The translations under genes were made by a program, and so were the position numbers. DNA of 64,000 nt from Atopsyche davidsoni (taxonomy: Eukaryota; Arthropoda; Insecta; Trichoptera; Hydrobiosidae), in NCBI GenBank assembly GCA_022113835.1, contig JAILWY010000002.1, forward strand, positions 5,744,501 through 5,808,500, read 5' to 3'. This document shows, in pieces, positions 48,701 to 59,500 of the stretch. Each line of letters opens with the position of its first letter. The first letter of the stretch is position 1. Below the pieces are notes generated by a model that made no database searches, was not told the DNA's origin, and worked only from the letters and a program-made list of their open reading frames with translations.

Positions 48701-51577
48701 CTTCATTAAATACAAACAAAAAAACTATAATTTATAATATGTATAATTGCAATAAGGGAATAAGACTTATTCCCCAGTTTTTCCTGCAAATTTTTTTTTC
48801 CATGGTGCAGAAATTACTGATTTACTTTAGTCAAGCTTTTTTTAATATTATCTACCTGCCTGTGCTTGCACGCCTAAGGAAACTAATATTGGTGAGCCTA
48901 TCATGTGATACCTAATGAATATGTTATGATGTGAAGGCTTGGATGCTTTTCGCACTGCTATAGATGTATTCACCGTAAAAGACATGCAATATACTAATGA
49001 TAATATTATTTCCATGACCAATAAAATAAAGTAACGAAAATTAATATACTGACAACTGATAAAGTGACAATCATAAAACAATTATGGGCGCCAGCAGAAC
49101 CATACCCTGGAAAGTCCTGTAGTTATGATGCTCTACATCCACAGCGATCTCCTTGACAGTGCGCAGGTGCTTGACAAGCTTCTTGAGGTGAGGCAGAGTC
49201 TGCACAAGGGTGAAAGGTGTGTCCTCCAGTGAGCGCATCTGCAGCAGTCCCGAGCCCTCTGACATCCATGCAGCTTGGGGCTTAAAGTTCTCCAACTCCT
49301 CTTCATATGGATGTGAATACCTTTACACCAATACAATTATTATGGATTAAACCAATTATGCTCCAGTAGAGGTGTAGTGTAAGTAGGTGGGAATTGTAAT
49401 ACAATGTGTCTTGCGCCGAGCCATGGCTCGGCAGTTTTTAAATAAACGTGATACGGAATAGATGTGTCTTTCACTCGATACTTTACAATGGCGACGAGGA
49501 TTATTACATTATTTTATTTTAAGTAGTATATCCACTTTTATTATGATTTACATTGCAGTTTCTCTACCATAAAAAAAATATCTGGTTGAATATACTTGAT
49601 TGAGAAAAATAGAAAAGTAAATTTATTTAAATATGCTAGGCTAACCCGACTTCATTTCCCGAAGCACCGAAAATCGGATGAATAGCAAGCGGACGGATAT
49701 TGTTGGGCTTATCCACAATACGCGGCTGCCACAAAGTCTTCCTGGAGTTATCTACAGCGTCCTTGAAGGATATCTGAGGGCGTTCCACGTTGTGGGCTGC
49801 CAGCATTGAAACATGGCCAACCTGGAACAGATTGTAATAAGCTATTAGTATAAAAAATATATAAAACTACAAAAAATTACATGCTCTTAGAGTGAACATA
49901 CAAATAGGCTTGTTTTGTCACTGAAATAAAGCCACATTGCAGATGCAAAATATAGGCGTTCAAATTACTGACTGAAATATCAATACAACCCTGTCTTATA
50001 AAAGGATAAATCATTTATAAAAAATACCCATATTTCAATAAAAGCAAACTTAAAGCCCTCAACACACGTCGCATCATAACTTGCGACCAACCTGAAATTA
50101 TCCAATAGCATCATGTGCGTTATTTACTTAGGCAAAACTATTTTAAAAAATACCCAAAACAAAGGGACACTATTAGCTGAATGCAAATTAGTCACATGTC
50201 GTGTTGCAACGTGTGTAGAGGGCTTAATAAACAATGTAAACATACTTTTTCATATTACTTTTGAACCTGAACAATTTGCAAGGATTTTAATAGATGATAA
50301 AACAATATAGCGAAAAAAACATCATACCGTAATGGACGACATAACTGGAGCCATTTTCCAAGGAGACTCATTAAATATTGGCTCTGGAAATGCAGGTGCC
50401 ACCCCATCCAGGACATTCAGGTCTTTGTTCAGTGAGTCTATCAACTCATCGTTCAGTTCTGCTATGGACTCTAGCTCTGTCCCTACTATATTCCTAAAGA
50501 TCACAAAATTTAAGTCATTAATATTAATGTTGTTTTTCAATATGTATAAGGGGAAATATTTATGGAGTTTATTTCCATACTAACGCGTAAAGATATATAG
50601 TAATTAACAGTAAAAATAATAATTTTAGTAACAGCCCAATCATAGGTTTTACCAAAACTATCCAGTCATTTGAGAGTCAGCTGATCGGATAATGATTGGT
50701 CAGATCTGTTGAACTATTTATTTATATATATTTTAAATAGCTTTAAAATCACTAAACCAACTTAAGAAACTTTGTGAGAAATTTAAAGAATTGATTATGA
50801 TTAATTTCTTACCTTGAAAGCTTCTGCAGAGCGAGAATGGTTTTGAAGATGCTTTGTGCATTGGTGTGAATTTTGGAAGCAGCCTTAATGTATCCGGAGG
50901 AGGTGTTAGAATGGTCTGCTAGGGTGTGTGCTGTGCTAAGGGTATTAGACCACCGAGAACTTGCCATCACTGCCTCAAAACCAGACTGTAAATTAAAAAC
51001 CCTTTGTCAACACAAAATATCAAAACTATTTTTTCCCTTTCAAATCAACATGTCAACCTATTGATGATATTGGGGTAAATGGACGACAGAAATCAAAGAA
51101 CATGTTTCTGTATAGTATAATACAAAAAAAACAATAATACTAAACTATACGTGTAGACATTGAAATGTGTGCCGTAATTAACTGAGAGCACTCTCCAACT
51201 GACTAAAAATCGTGTAATGTTTAATTAAAAATATATTAGAAAAATAACTTCATATAAGGGTTAAAAAAAACATTATTGACACAAATCTTATAAAACTAAC
51301 TGTGAGTTCAAAATATATGCAGTATGGTGAAACTAAGACACAAGAGTCTTGTACTGGCAGACTACATCAGGATAAAATCATATTGCTTAAATAGTGTCTT
51401 GTCGTTTAACAAGACACTATTTAAGACAATCAGAATTTGGAATACCGACAGGTTATGTTATTAACAAACCGCAAGTAAGTTGCCTAATATTACCTGAACA
51501 TACTCTGCTACATTTTTGTATCCTGGCACGAATTCTTCCATTTCTTTGGCGATGCTTTCTGCCCCATTGCTAGCCAT
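45741..51577 (-). CDS. Rrp6: Exosome 3'-5' exonuclease Rrp6 (EXOSC10), 13 coding exons, 626 aa
   Basis: Exons in transcript order: 51577-51494, 50985-50813, 50493-50328, 49821-49646, 49320-49106, 48681-48560, 48327-48164, 47946-47763, 47667-47519, 47038-46900, 46644-46532, 46127-46022, 45830-45741 (stop TAA). All phases match. The N-terminal about 30-120 corresponds to the PMC2NT region that binds the Rrp47/C1D cofactor. The DEDD-Y exonuclease domain is clear: Exo I with D261 and E263 in [16 protein letters not shown], Exo II with Asp in [17 protein letters not shown], Exo III with Y385 and D389 in [13 protein letters not shown]. The HRDC domain follows ([15 protein letters not shown], then [17 protein letters not shown]). 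Rrp6 trims and degrades nuclear RNAs with the core exosome in nucleolus and nucleoplasm. The C-terminus is short compared with human EXOSC10 (885 aa); further 3' exons cannot be fully excluded, though the frame stops at a good TAA. Donor of exon 7 (AA|GTCCGT) is the only weak splice site. Confidence 0.93.
49405..49500 (+). mobile_element. Short LTR remnant with primer-binding-like sequence, in an Rrp6 intron
   Basis: An 83-bp stretch starts TGTGTCTTGCGCC and ends ACTTTACA, then continues a-TGGCGACGAGGA. It contains the perfect 18-bp palindrome GCCGAGCCATGGCTCGGC (49415-49432) and AATAAA. Very short LTRs of this kind are found in mag-type Ty3 elements of moths; that assignment is from memory of the family and is tentative. 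Confidence 0.4.
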
Positions 51578-52822
51578 TTTTCGGTGAGGTTCAGGTTCTG
51601 TACTTCAAATTCTGATTAATACTATGCATAGACGTTTTCCAATTTAATTTTTCAGCTTTCACTCTTACACACTTAAAGCACAAATTATATATTATTCGGT
51701 TGCAGCTAGGCGTTGTGGTGTATGTTTTACTTATTTTACATCTTTGTTTATGTCATTTTGACTTTCGAATCCATGCTTGGTGGAAGTGCTGCCAGCTCAT
51801 ATTTCGTTGCTTGGAGTATGGTTGTTCACACTACAATGGGCAAAATAAAATATTTTTGTCAAAAAAAATACAATGAAATACGTATACGCTACTACCGCAA
51901 CACACATTGTAAGCCCTATAACCTGCGCGCAGGATCAAGGGATAGCCACACACCATATTACAACTTTAGCCATGAGAATTATTGTATTTTTACCAAATTT
52001 AAAAAAAAAATCTTGAATTTTTTTTATTTTTAAACAATTCACTGGTTATTATTATAAATTAATTGGATTGTAAACGCATATTTTTTTCAATTTTCCATAT
52101 AAATATAAACTGTATAATTCTAGTAAACACATTTCTGGTCACGGCATTTAAAAAATGCAAGACCCCATTCGTTATTTCATAAATGTGAGATCTAAATTTT
52201 TGTTTCATTTGCACCGTGCACATTAGATGCATTTAATTCCAATTTATTCAAAAATACTTAAAACTTTTGTGCATCAATATCTGAAAGCCTTTTGTCAATT
52301 TTTTTTTTCTTAATAATATTACATTTTTGTAGCGCAGTTACATTTCATCCCTGAATGTTTTATTGTGTACAGACAAAAAAATCCCATTGTATTGCTGCTT
52401 AACTTTTTCTTACTTCAATTAGCATACCATATTATTCCCGGCGGCATGTAATGTTGGTAGGCTTAGTGTCAATGTAGTCTTTTTTCCAGCAATAGTAAAC
52501 TAAACCTATATGTGGAAAAATCACTTAAGTATTTTACTTATTATTTAAAATGGAATTCCACCAAGTACTCTATGTTAAAAATATTGAATTTCTAAATCAT
52601 TTCCTAGTATTTTTTATTTGGCAGCACTGCGTTCAGAAGGTCAATTCGTGGCAATTATATGTTTTCCGTGATGGCAATTATGGAGATAATGGATTTATTT
52701 TCGTGCTTCTGGATTCCCTGTGTCGTATTGAACGTCGTCGGCACGTGCTTGATAATATTTGTGTTCAGTTTGTTTTTATAACCTTAATTTTGTACATTTT
52801 AAATTTCAATATGCATTTAAAA
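51578..52822. promoter_or_regulatory. Divergent intergenic region between Rrp6 and Surf6
   Basis: About 1.2 kb separating the start codons of two outward-pointing genes. It contains a dispersed repeat family A copy (51830-51990) and 'attccaccaagtactct' at about 52555. No TATA box is obvious. An AUG-initiated frame opens upstream at 52550, but its early part does not look like Surf6. Confidence 0.5.
51830..51990 (-). repeat. Dispersed repeat family A, copy 4
   Basis: On the minus strand: 'ggtgtgtggctatccc', 'ttgatcctgcgcgcaggtta' (palindrome at 51922-51933), 'tagggcttacaatgtg'. This is the best preserved palindrome together with copy 1. Confidence 0.65.
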
Positions 52823-55021
52823 ATGGAAAAGAAAAAGAAATATAATAAAGTTGAAATACGAAATTCCTTAGTGAAAGAAAGCAAATTTATATCAGACTTG
52901 TTTTCAATAGTCTCAATTCCTTCGCATGGTAATAAGTGGTGATTTCATAATATAACCTATAATTTTCGATCTGACTTTTATTATTTAAAGGACTTTAATA
53001 AATTATGCATCAGCAGATTTTTTTTCTACTTATTTTATAGGTTATAATTTTATCTAGACGTATTGATCAAGACGCCTTTCTTTTTGCGAATACTCGAATT
53101 GTCATCGAACTCAAATAAGTCGAATTCATACTTTGTCGCCATAGATTCGTCAAAATTAATTCCTATGCTTATTATTTACCATCATTAAAATGTTCACTTT
53201 TTTTATCAGACCTCGATGAAGTCCAGGATGACGTATTCGTCGGCAAAGAGAAGCCATCTAGAGAGGAGGCCAGGACAATACAGAGAGCCAAAAGCTTTCA
53301 AGATCTTAGTAACCGACTCACTAAACTCAAAGGCGCTACTGACTACAGCCTTAAAAATAAGCTCATGAAGAAGAGCCTCTCGCGTCGCATCAAGAAAAAA
53401 GCGCAGAAAGAAGAAAGAAACATGAAGAAAAAGATGGTGAAAATGAAGAAACGAGAAAAGGGCGTGACTGTGAAGCATGAGCCTGCTGCTTTGGATACTC
53501 TGCCCATCCCTAGTGCCCCCAAGCCTGTCAAGCCCGTCTTCAATAGTCAAGGAAAAATGGTCTTTTCCAAGTTTGACTTTACTGAATCCGGAATGACTGA
53601 AGGTATTTATACAACATTTAATACAACTTTGTGACCTATTGGTTTATGGAGTGTTTAATTTAGCTTTATAGGCAAATACTATATTTTGACTTAATATTGT
53701 TGAGCAAAACTGTTGAATGCAATTCATTATAATAATTTAAATTTTGCCTTATATACATTTACTGGCACTCAATGTCACTCACATTCCTTCCATGCTGAAA
53801 AACCGTTTTTTCAATGTCTTAGAAGCTTAAAAAATTAAAGCACCATACACTAAATTATAAAATATTGCATGCACGCGCCGGGCGGGGGCAGAGCGTCAAG
53901 TGTGCTGCATTCAATATTTTTTTTATTTCAAATGCATTATCATATCTCTTGTGCCACTTTAAACTAAATGAGTATACTTTATGTATATTTTTCTGTCAAA
54001 ATGACATTAAATAAAGATCATTTAATCTCAATGCTAACCTTAAATTCACAAATTAAATGCAATATTGACCAAAAGTCTCAAAACTACAATTTTTTTCTTT
54101 TCTAGATAAGAGGAAAGGCGAAAGAGATCCAAAGAGAATACTTGAGAACTTGCAAAAACAGAAGGAGACTGTCAAGGAGCTCAGGGAAACTGGACAGACC
54201 GAAAAGGCCACCATTATGATGGAGAAAATATCCTGGAAAAATGCCCTTGCTAAAGCTGAAGGACAAAAAATAAAAGATGACCCATTGTTACTAAAAAAGA
54301 CAGTTAAAAAAATGGTCAGATATTTTTTGATAAATTAAGTGTATTTATCCTCATTATTTCATTTAATTTTTTTTCTGCTTTAATATTATAATGTCAATTA
54401 TAACCACACTTGCCATTTGAGAAAATTAACTCTAAATATAATATAAATTGTCACCAAATCAGTAAAAATTCCATTTGTCACAAGTCAGGACAATTTGCAG
54501 GGACCGTTCTGAACCACCAATAGTGTGATGTGATCTCGGAAATTTCAGACAGTCCGCCGAACAGTTGCAGCAGGCAGCGAATTAATATGAAGAAAATAGT
54601 TTATTGATTCACATAACTGAATGTTTCAAGTTCGTTGGTTTTAGAATTTTCAGGTTTATGTATATTGGGTGTAAATAATAATTTTTAAAGACTTCTAAGT
54701 TCATAAGAATTTACAAATTATTTAATTAGCACACACATGACCATGCAAACAGCTTACTCTTGCAACAATTCAGAAGCTTAGAAATATAATATAATATTTG
54801 AAATATATATTTACATATACATTGTTACAATATATTGTTTTGTACTTCAGGAACAAAAAAAGAAATCGAGTTCCAAGAAATGGGAAGAGAGATTGCAGGG
54901 AGTGGAAAAATCTAAGGAAGACCGACAGAAGAAACGATCGGCGAATATCACCAAGCGGAAACAGGATATGAAGAAAAAAGTGATGAAAAAGGCTGTCAAG
55001 AAAGGGAGGATGATCCCTTAA
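52823..55021 (+). CDS. Surf6: Surfeit locus protein 6 homologue (Surf6/Rrp14), four exons, 292 aa
   Basis: Exons 52823-52928, 53210-53602, 54106-54314, 54851-55021, all phases matching. The protein is very rich in Lys, Arg and Glu. The N-terminus starts MEKKKKYNKVEI; exon 2 has SLSRRIKKKAQKEERNMKKK and ends FSKFDFTESGMTE; exons 3-4 form the conserved SURF6 C-terminal domain: LQKQKETVKELRETGQ, then WKNALAKAEGQKIKDDPLLL, then SSKKWEERLQGVEKSKEDRQ, ending KKGRMIP. Surf6/Rrp14 is a nucleolar nucleic-acid-binding protein required for early 60S and 40S assembly. An alternative in-frame ATG at 52811 would add four residues; 52823 was chosen because the basic N-terminus starts there. AATAAA at 55039-55044 follows. 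It is shorter than the human protein (361 aa), mainly in the N-terminal half. Confidence 0.92.
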
Positions 55022-55038
55022 TCCTATATTCCTTTACA

Positions 55039-55044
55039 AATAAA
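55039..55044 (+). terminator. Poly(A) signal of Surf6
   Basis: AATAAA 18 bp after the stop codon; a second one is possible within the next AT-rich stretch. Confidence 0.45.
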
Positions 55045-56588
55045 TATTATAATTATATGCATATATATTTTACACATACTTTTGTTGGTAAATTCCAAAA
55101 CACCCTATACCATCTCACAATATTTCATATTTATATTATTGTGACTATGGCGAAGTAAACAACTAATGAAATTAGAAATATACATTTTTTTCAATTTTAC
55201 ATTTTTATTTATTTTTTACGTGATAACTCATTTTAACTGTCTGAGAAGTAAATCTTTCCATTAAAAAGTAATATTTGTGTAGTTGCACCAATATATAATA
55301 CATAATAATTTAAAGGGTTATAACAATAGCCGTGATAGTACGTTTTAATTCTTAAGTGATGAGGCAACCAAATTTTACAAATACATCCCACTTTTTCACA
55401 TTTACTACTGCATTATTTGGCAGTACGAAGTAAATCTTTTTACCTATTAACCATCCAGCTTATGTGACCTACCTCAACAGTTACCTCTTTGATAATAACA
55501 ATAACAAAAGTATTTATTCCAGGTGATAACGAGGATTGTTCAGTCTTATATTACCTGCATAAGTTCAAACACAAAAATAAAATAATAAAAATCATATTCA
55601 GGAACAAGCAGAATAAAATTAAATAAATTATAGGCATCAAGATAGTGAAAACATAATAATAATAATAATAAATTGAACTGCATACACTTCAGTTTAATCT
55701 AAATTCGGATTGCAGTATTTTCCATTCTTATATGTGGATCCACAAGACTGCGATGTTGCTTTATGCATTAAACAATCGGGATATTTTACAACTTTTGATG
55801 AAGCCCTCCAGCCTCGATGAACATATTGGATGCACTACATCCTCTTCGGAGCCCAAGTATGCATCCAAAGGCATAAGTATATACTAAACTTTGGTATGTT
55901 ATTTGTAAGTAAAAAGATTTTTTTTTGTAAATATTTATTCAACATTTATCTACATATAAATAAATAATATTATTAATTTGAATATATTAACTCTATTAAG
56001 TGTAAATATTAGCTATTTACTGGTGTTTTAATAACTAGGAAGGCATAAAATCAATTTTAAAATAAAGCAGTCTTTAACCTACATTTTTCTAAAAAATATT
56101 TTTTGTTGATGCTAGAATTACACTTATATTAATGAAACTTTTTATACTTAATAAACCTTATACAATGAAAACATAGCTGGTAGAGGCCAGGCAGTTATTT
56201 TTGATATCAAAGGTTGTAACTTCGACACTCAATTAAATTGATTTTATTTTACGTGACTGATCTCAAAACCTCGTTACTATGCTCATACAATTTATTGCAG
56301 CTTATTCTAATTATTACACAATATTCATTATTAAGATTTTAAAAAATGGACAAGCCTGACCTCCACTAAACTGACAAGGTACAAACAGTAAAAGGAAAAA
56401 ATGCAGAATTCTGGCCAACACGACTGGGATTCAACTTTTTCTACTACCCACTTAATTATTTTTCATAACCAAACCTGGCCTTTATGTTTCTATAACAGAA
56501 TATGACTATATTTCACTATTCTTAATCTACGACTAATCTAGTAGATCTCTGGTTAATACTTAGTCTCCGAGCTTTCCTTTCATGCTGC
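55045..56588. other. Non-coding stretch between Surf6 and the K+ channel
   Basis: AT-rich, no ORF of interest. It probably includes the 3' UTR of the potassium-channel gene, which is transcribed towards it from the right. Confidence 0.5.
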
Positions 56589-59500
56589 TCAGTCTGATTT
56601 CAAAACAGGACTGGACTTGTATTGCTTTCGGAAGCACCACGTTGGAGTGGTTGGACTCGTTGGACTGCTGAAGTTGGACAGCGGGGATCCCGGCGGTGAT
56701 GAAAATACTGGAGAACTGGGAGAGCCGGAAGTCACATTGTGCAGTAAGCGAGAGCTGCAGAGTGGAGTATCTACGGCCTCCACCTTATGCAAAGACTTTA
56801 TATCTACTATATAAGCTTCTTTTTCTTGGTTATAACTGAAATAAATAATAAGGAGAATACATGAGAAACAAAAACCTCTATAGAAGTGACCCTGAAACGC
56901 TGTTATCTTATAGGTCAGAATGTTTACTGTGCATAAAACATTTTAACAAATTAAAATAAAAAATAATTACTTTAAAACATTTTTGAAGCGTTGTCCCCAG
57001 AGAATATCTTGCGACAAGTAAGAAGTCCTGCTTTGTGCTATTTGCCCGGTAACACAAGATGATCCGGTCAAACATATGATGATTTCAAATCTGTGCAAAA
57101 TAATTCAAATTAACAATGCAAGAGTTGGTTTACTGTTGTGTCCTGGGGTTGAGAGAGAGAAACAGTGATCACTATCGTGTCATGTCATATATAGTGTCCT
57201 CAACCCTGGAGGGGAATTGTAACTGTTGCGTTTCCCCATAACGCTCGACGTGTGTTTCTCTGACGTCCTATGAATACCCAACATGAGCCATAGATCACAT
57301 TTACAAACTTAATTATAATATTACTACTGTCAGCCCCTAAGCGTGGATTTGGTATGAATTCTGAAAATTGCAAACTGATTCATTTCAGATGCCTATAACC
57401 TTTTATTTTATGGTAAAAAATGAATTATATATTTACTAGAGATTAATATTTTAAAATCTTGGACCCACATTGGTAAGTGCAATTTTTACAGTTTAAATTT
57501 ATTGCATGCAAAACTTATATAATGTGAACCTTTATTGTGACCTATTTTTATATCTATAATCTCGTTAATAATGAGTTTATTTGCAGTCAATTACTTACTT
57601 CTTATCTAACATGTCTTTAGCTGACATATCGTATAGTGGACTAGTCTCATCGATCACATGTTCTAAGGTTGTCGGCCAGAGCACGATGGCATTTTCGGGA
57701 GACAACTTGAGCCCCCTTGTGACAGGGGCAGTGGGGCCATGTCGGATGAGCCATCCCTTAGCATTTCCTCCGATCACATGCCTCTGCTGCGTATCCCATA
57801 CCCTCACCACCAGGCAGAGCTTGCCATCGCGCATACAAACCTGCATTATTAAAACATTTATTTATCTGAGATATTGATATCTAGATATGAAATAAATAAA
57901 TTTTAATGCAGGTTAATATCAAAGTTAATTTTATTTGACTTACCACAGCATTTCTGCTAAAGCCAACCCCGTCCAAATTCTTTTCTGGTCGGATGACTTT
58001 TGCGTAGACGATTCCGACCAACACACTTAGTAATGCATAGCCAGCTACTACCTGCAATAATTAGTATTCTTAACATGATGAGTTTCATTCAATTTTTTAT
58101 TTTATTTAATGTCTGAAGCTCTACCAATTGGATAATAATGGCATATACAATAATTTATTTATACATTTTACATGAAGCTCTGATTTACCTCCATAAGCAT
58201 TATAAAAATGACTTCAGGACATTCTTCAGTTGGAGATTTTTCCCCATAGCCAATTGACACCTGAAATTTAGAAGTGAGGTGAATCAATGTTTTAATGCTT
58301 AAAGTGTGTTCTTGGGTTGTAGTTGTTAATTTCATCTATTCCTGAAATTTCAGTTTCAAATATCGAGGCCAGCACAACACAAACAGTCCATAAATCTAGT
58401 CATTTAAGTAAGTCAACATTAATTTAGTTTCTATTTGCCGAAATCAAAAACAAAATCACAAAATTCTTCAATGCAAAATTAATAATATTTTTGCTGTAGA
58501 TTTAAAACAATAATATATTTGTACAATAACCTTTATTGTTTACACATTGAAGACACAAGGTTTCCAACTAAATGTGTAAATAATAAATAATTTATAAAAA
58601 AATCTACTTTTAGCGTATTTTAATTTAGATATGAAGAATATATTAAAATAATAAAATGCAAATTTCAAAAATGTCAAATTCAATGTTTGCAAGAAATTTT
58701 TCACTGTTAATTTGCACTCACCTGAGTCTCAACAGAAAATGTGTAAATACCAGTAAACGTTCTGCCATTGTCAATGCATAATCTTTTATCGGAGTTTTCT
58801 TCTTGATTGAGGTCTCCGTTAGCATAAGCTGCCACGTAGAACATCAGCGCAAATGCCAACCACAGGAGGAAGTGCGACGCCGTGAATAAAAGGGCAATCC
58901 ATCTCCATCTGGATTCAATCTGAAATATCATTTATTAATGAATACGAGCGGGGCGAAGTCTACACAGGTAATAAAATACTGAATGCCTAAAATTTTGCTT
59001 GTACAAAATAATTTTTTTTAATAATAGGACACGTAATCTAAGAGAGGCAACAATTTTAATATATCCTGTATAACTTTTAGATATTTTTTTCTGTTGAAAT
59101 TGTTGAAAATGAAAGCTTTGGGGTGAGATCCACTTAAAGTTATTGATGTATTTGAGTTTTTATTTTTTTTTTCTTAGACAGATTTTTAAGATTTCTTCAT
59201 TGATGTTGATATAGAAATATTAATAATCTTAAAAGACTTCATTGAAAGATTTCATTATTTAATCTGGAAATGTATCACCAGAACCCTTCCTCGTAGTCAC
59301 TTTTCTTCAAATATCAAAATTACTTTATATATTGAAATATGAGTTTTATAATTATTTAATTAGCTAGCTAAGAATACTAACATGAATATAATCATTGTAG
59401 TGTTTTCAACACAAAGTTTATTTCCAAGTAATTAGTTTCTTTCTTCCTACATGATATAGCTCGCAAAGCCAATTTTGGTCGATCACTCTCGATGTCTTAA

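Noticed and set aside
52550..52810. N-terminal extension of Surf6 from an upstream in-frame ATG at 52550
   Set aside because: The added stretch is hydrophobic and Phe/Trp-rich, unlike Surf6, and its start overlaps a phrase repeated at 38.33 kb.
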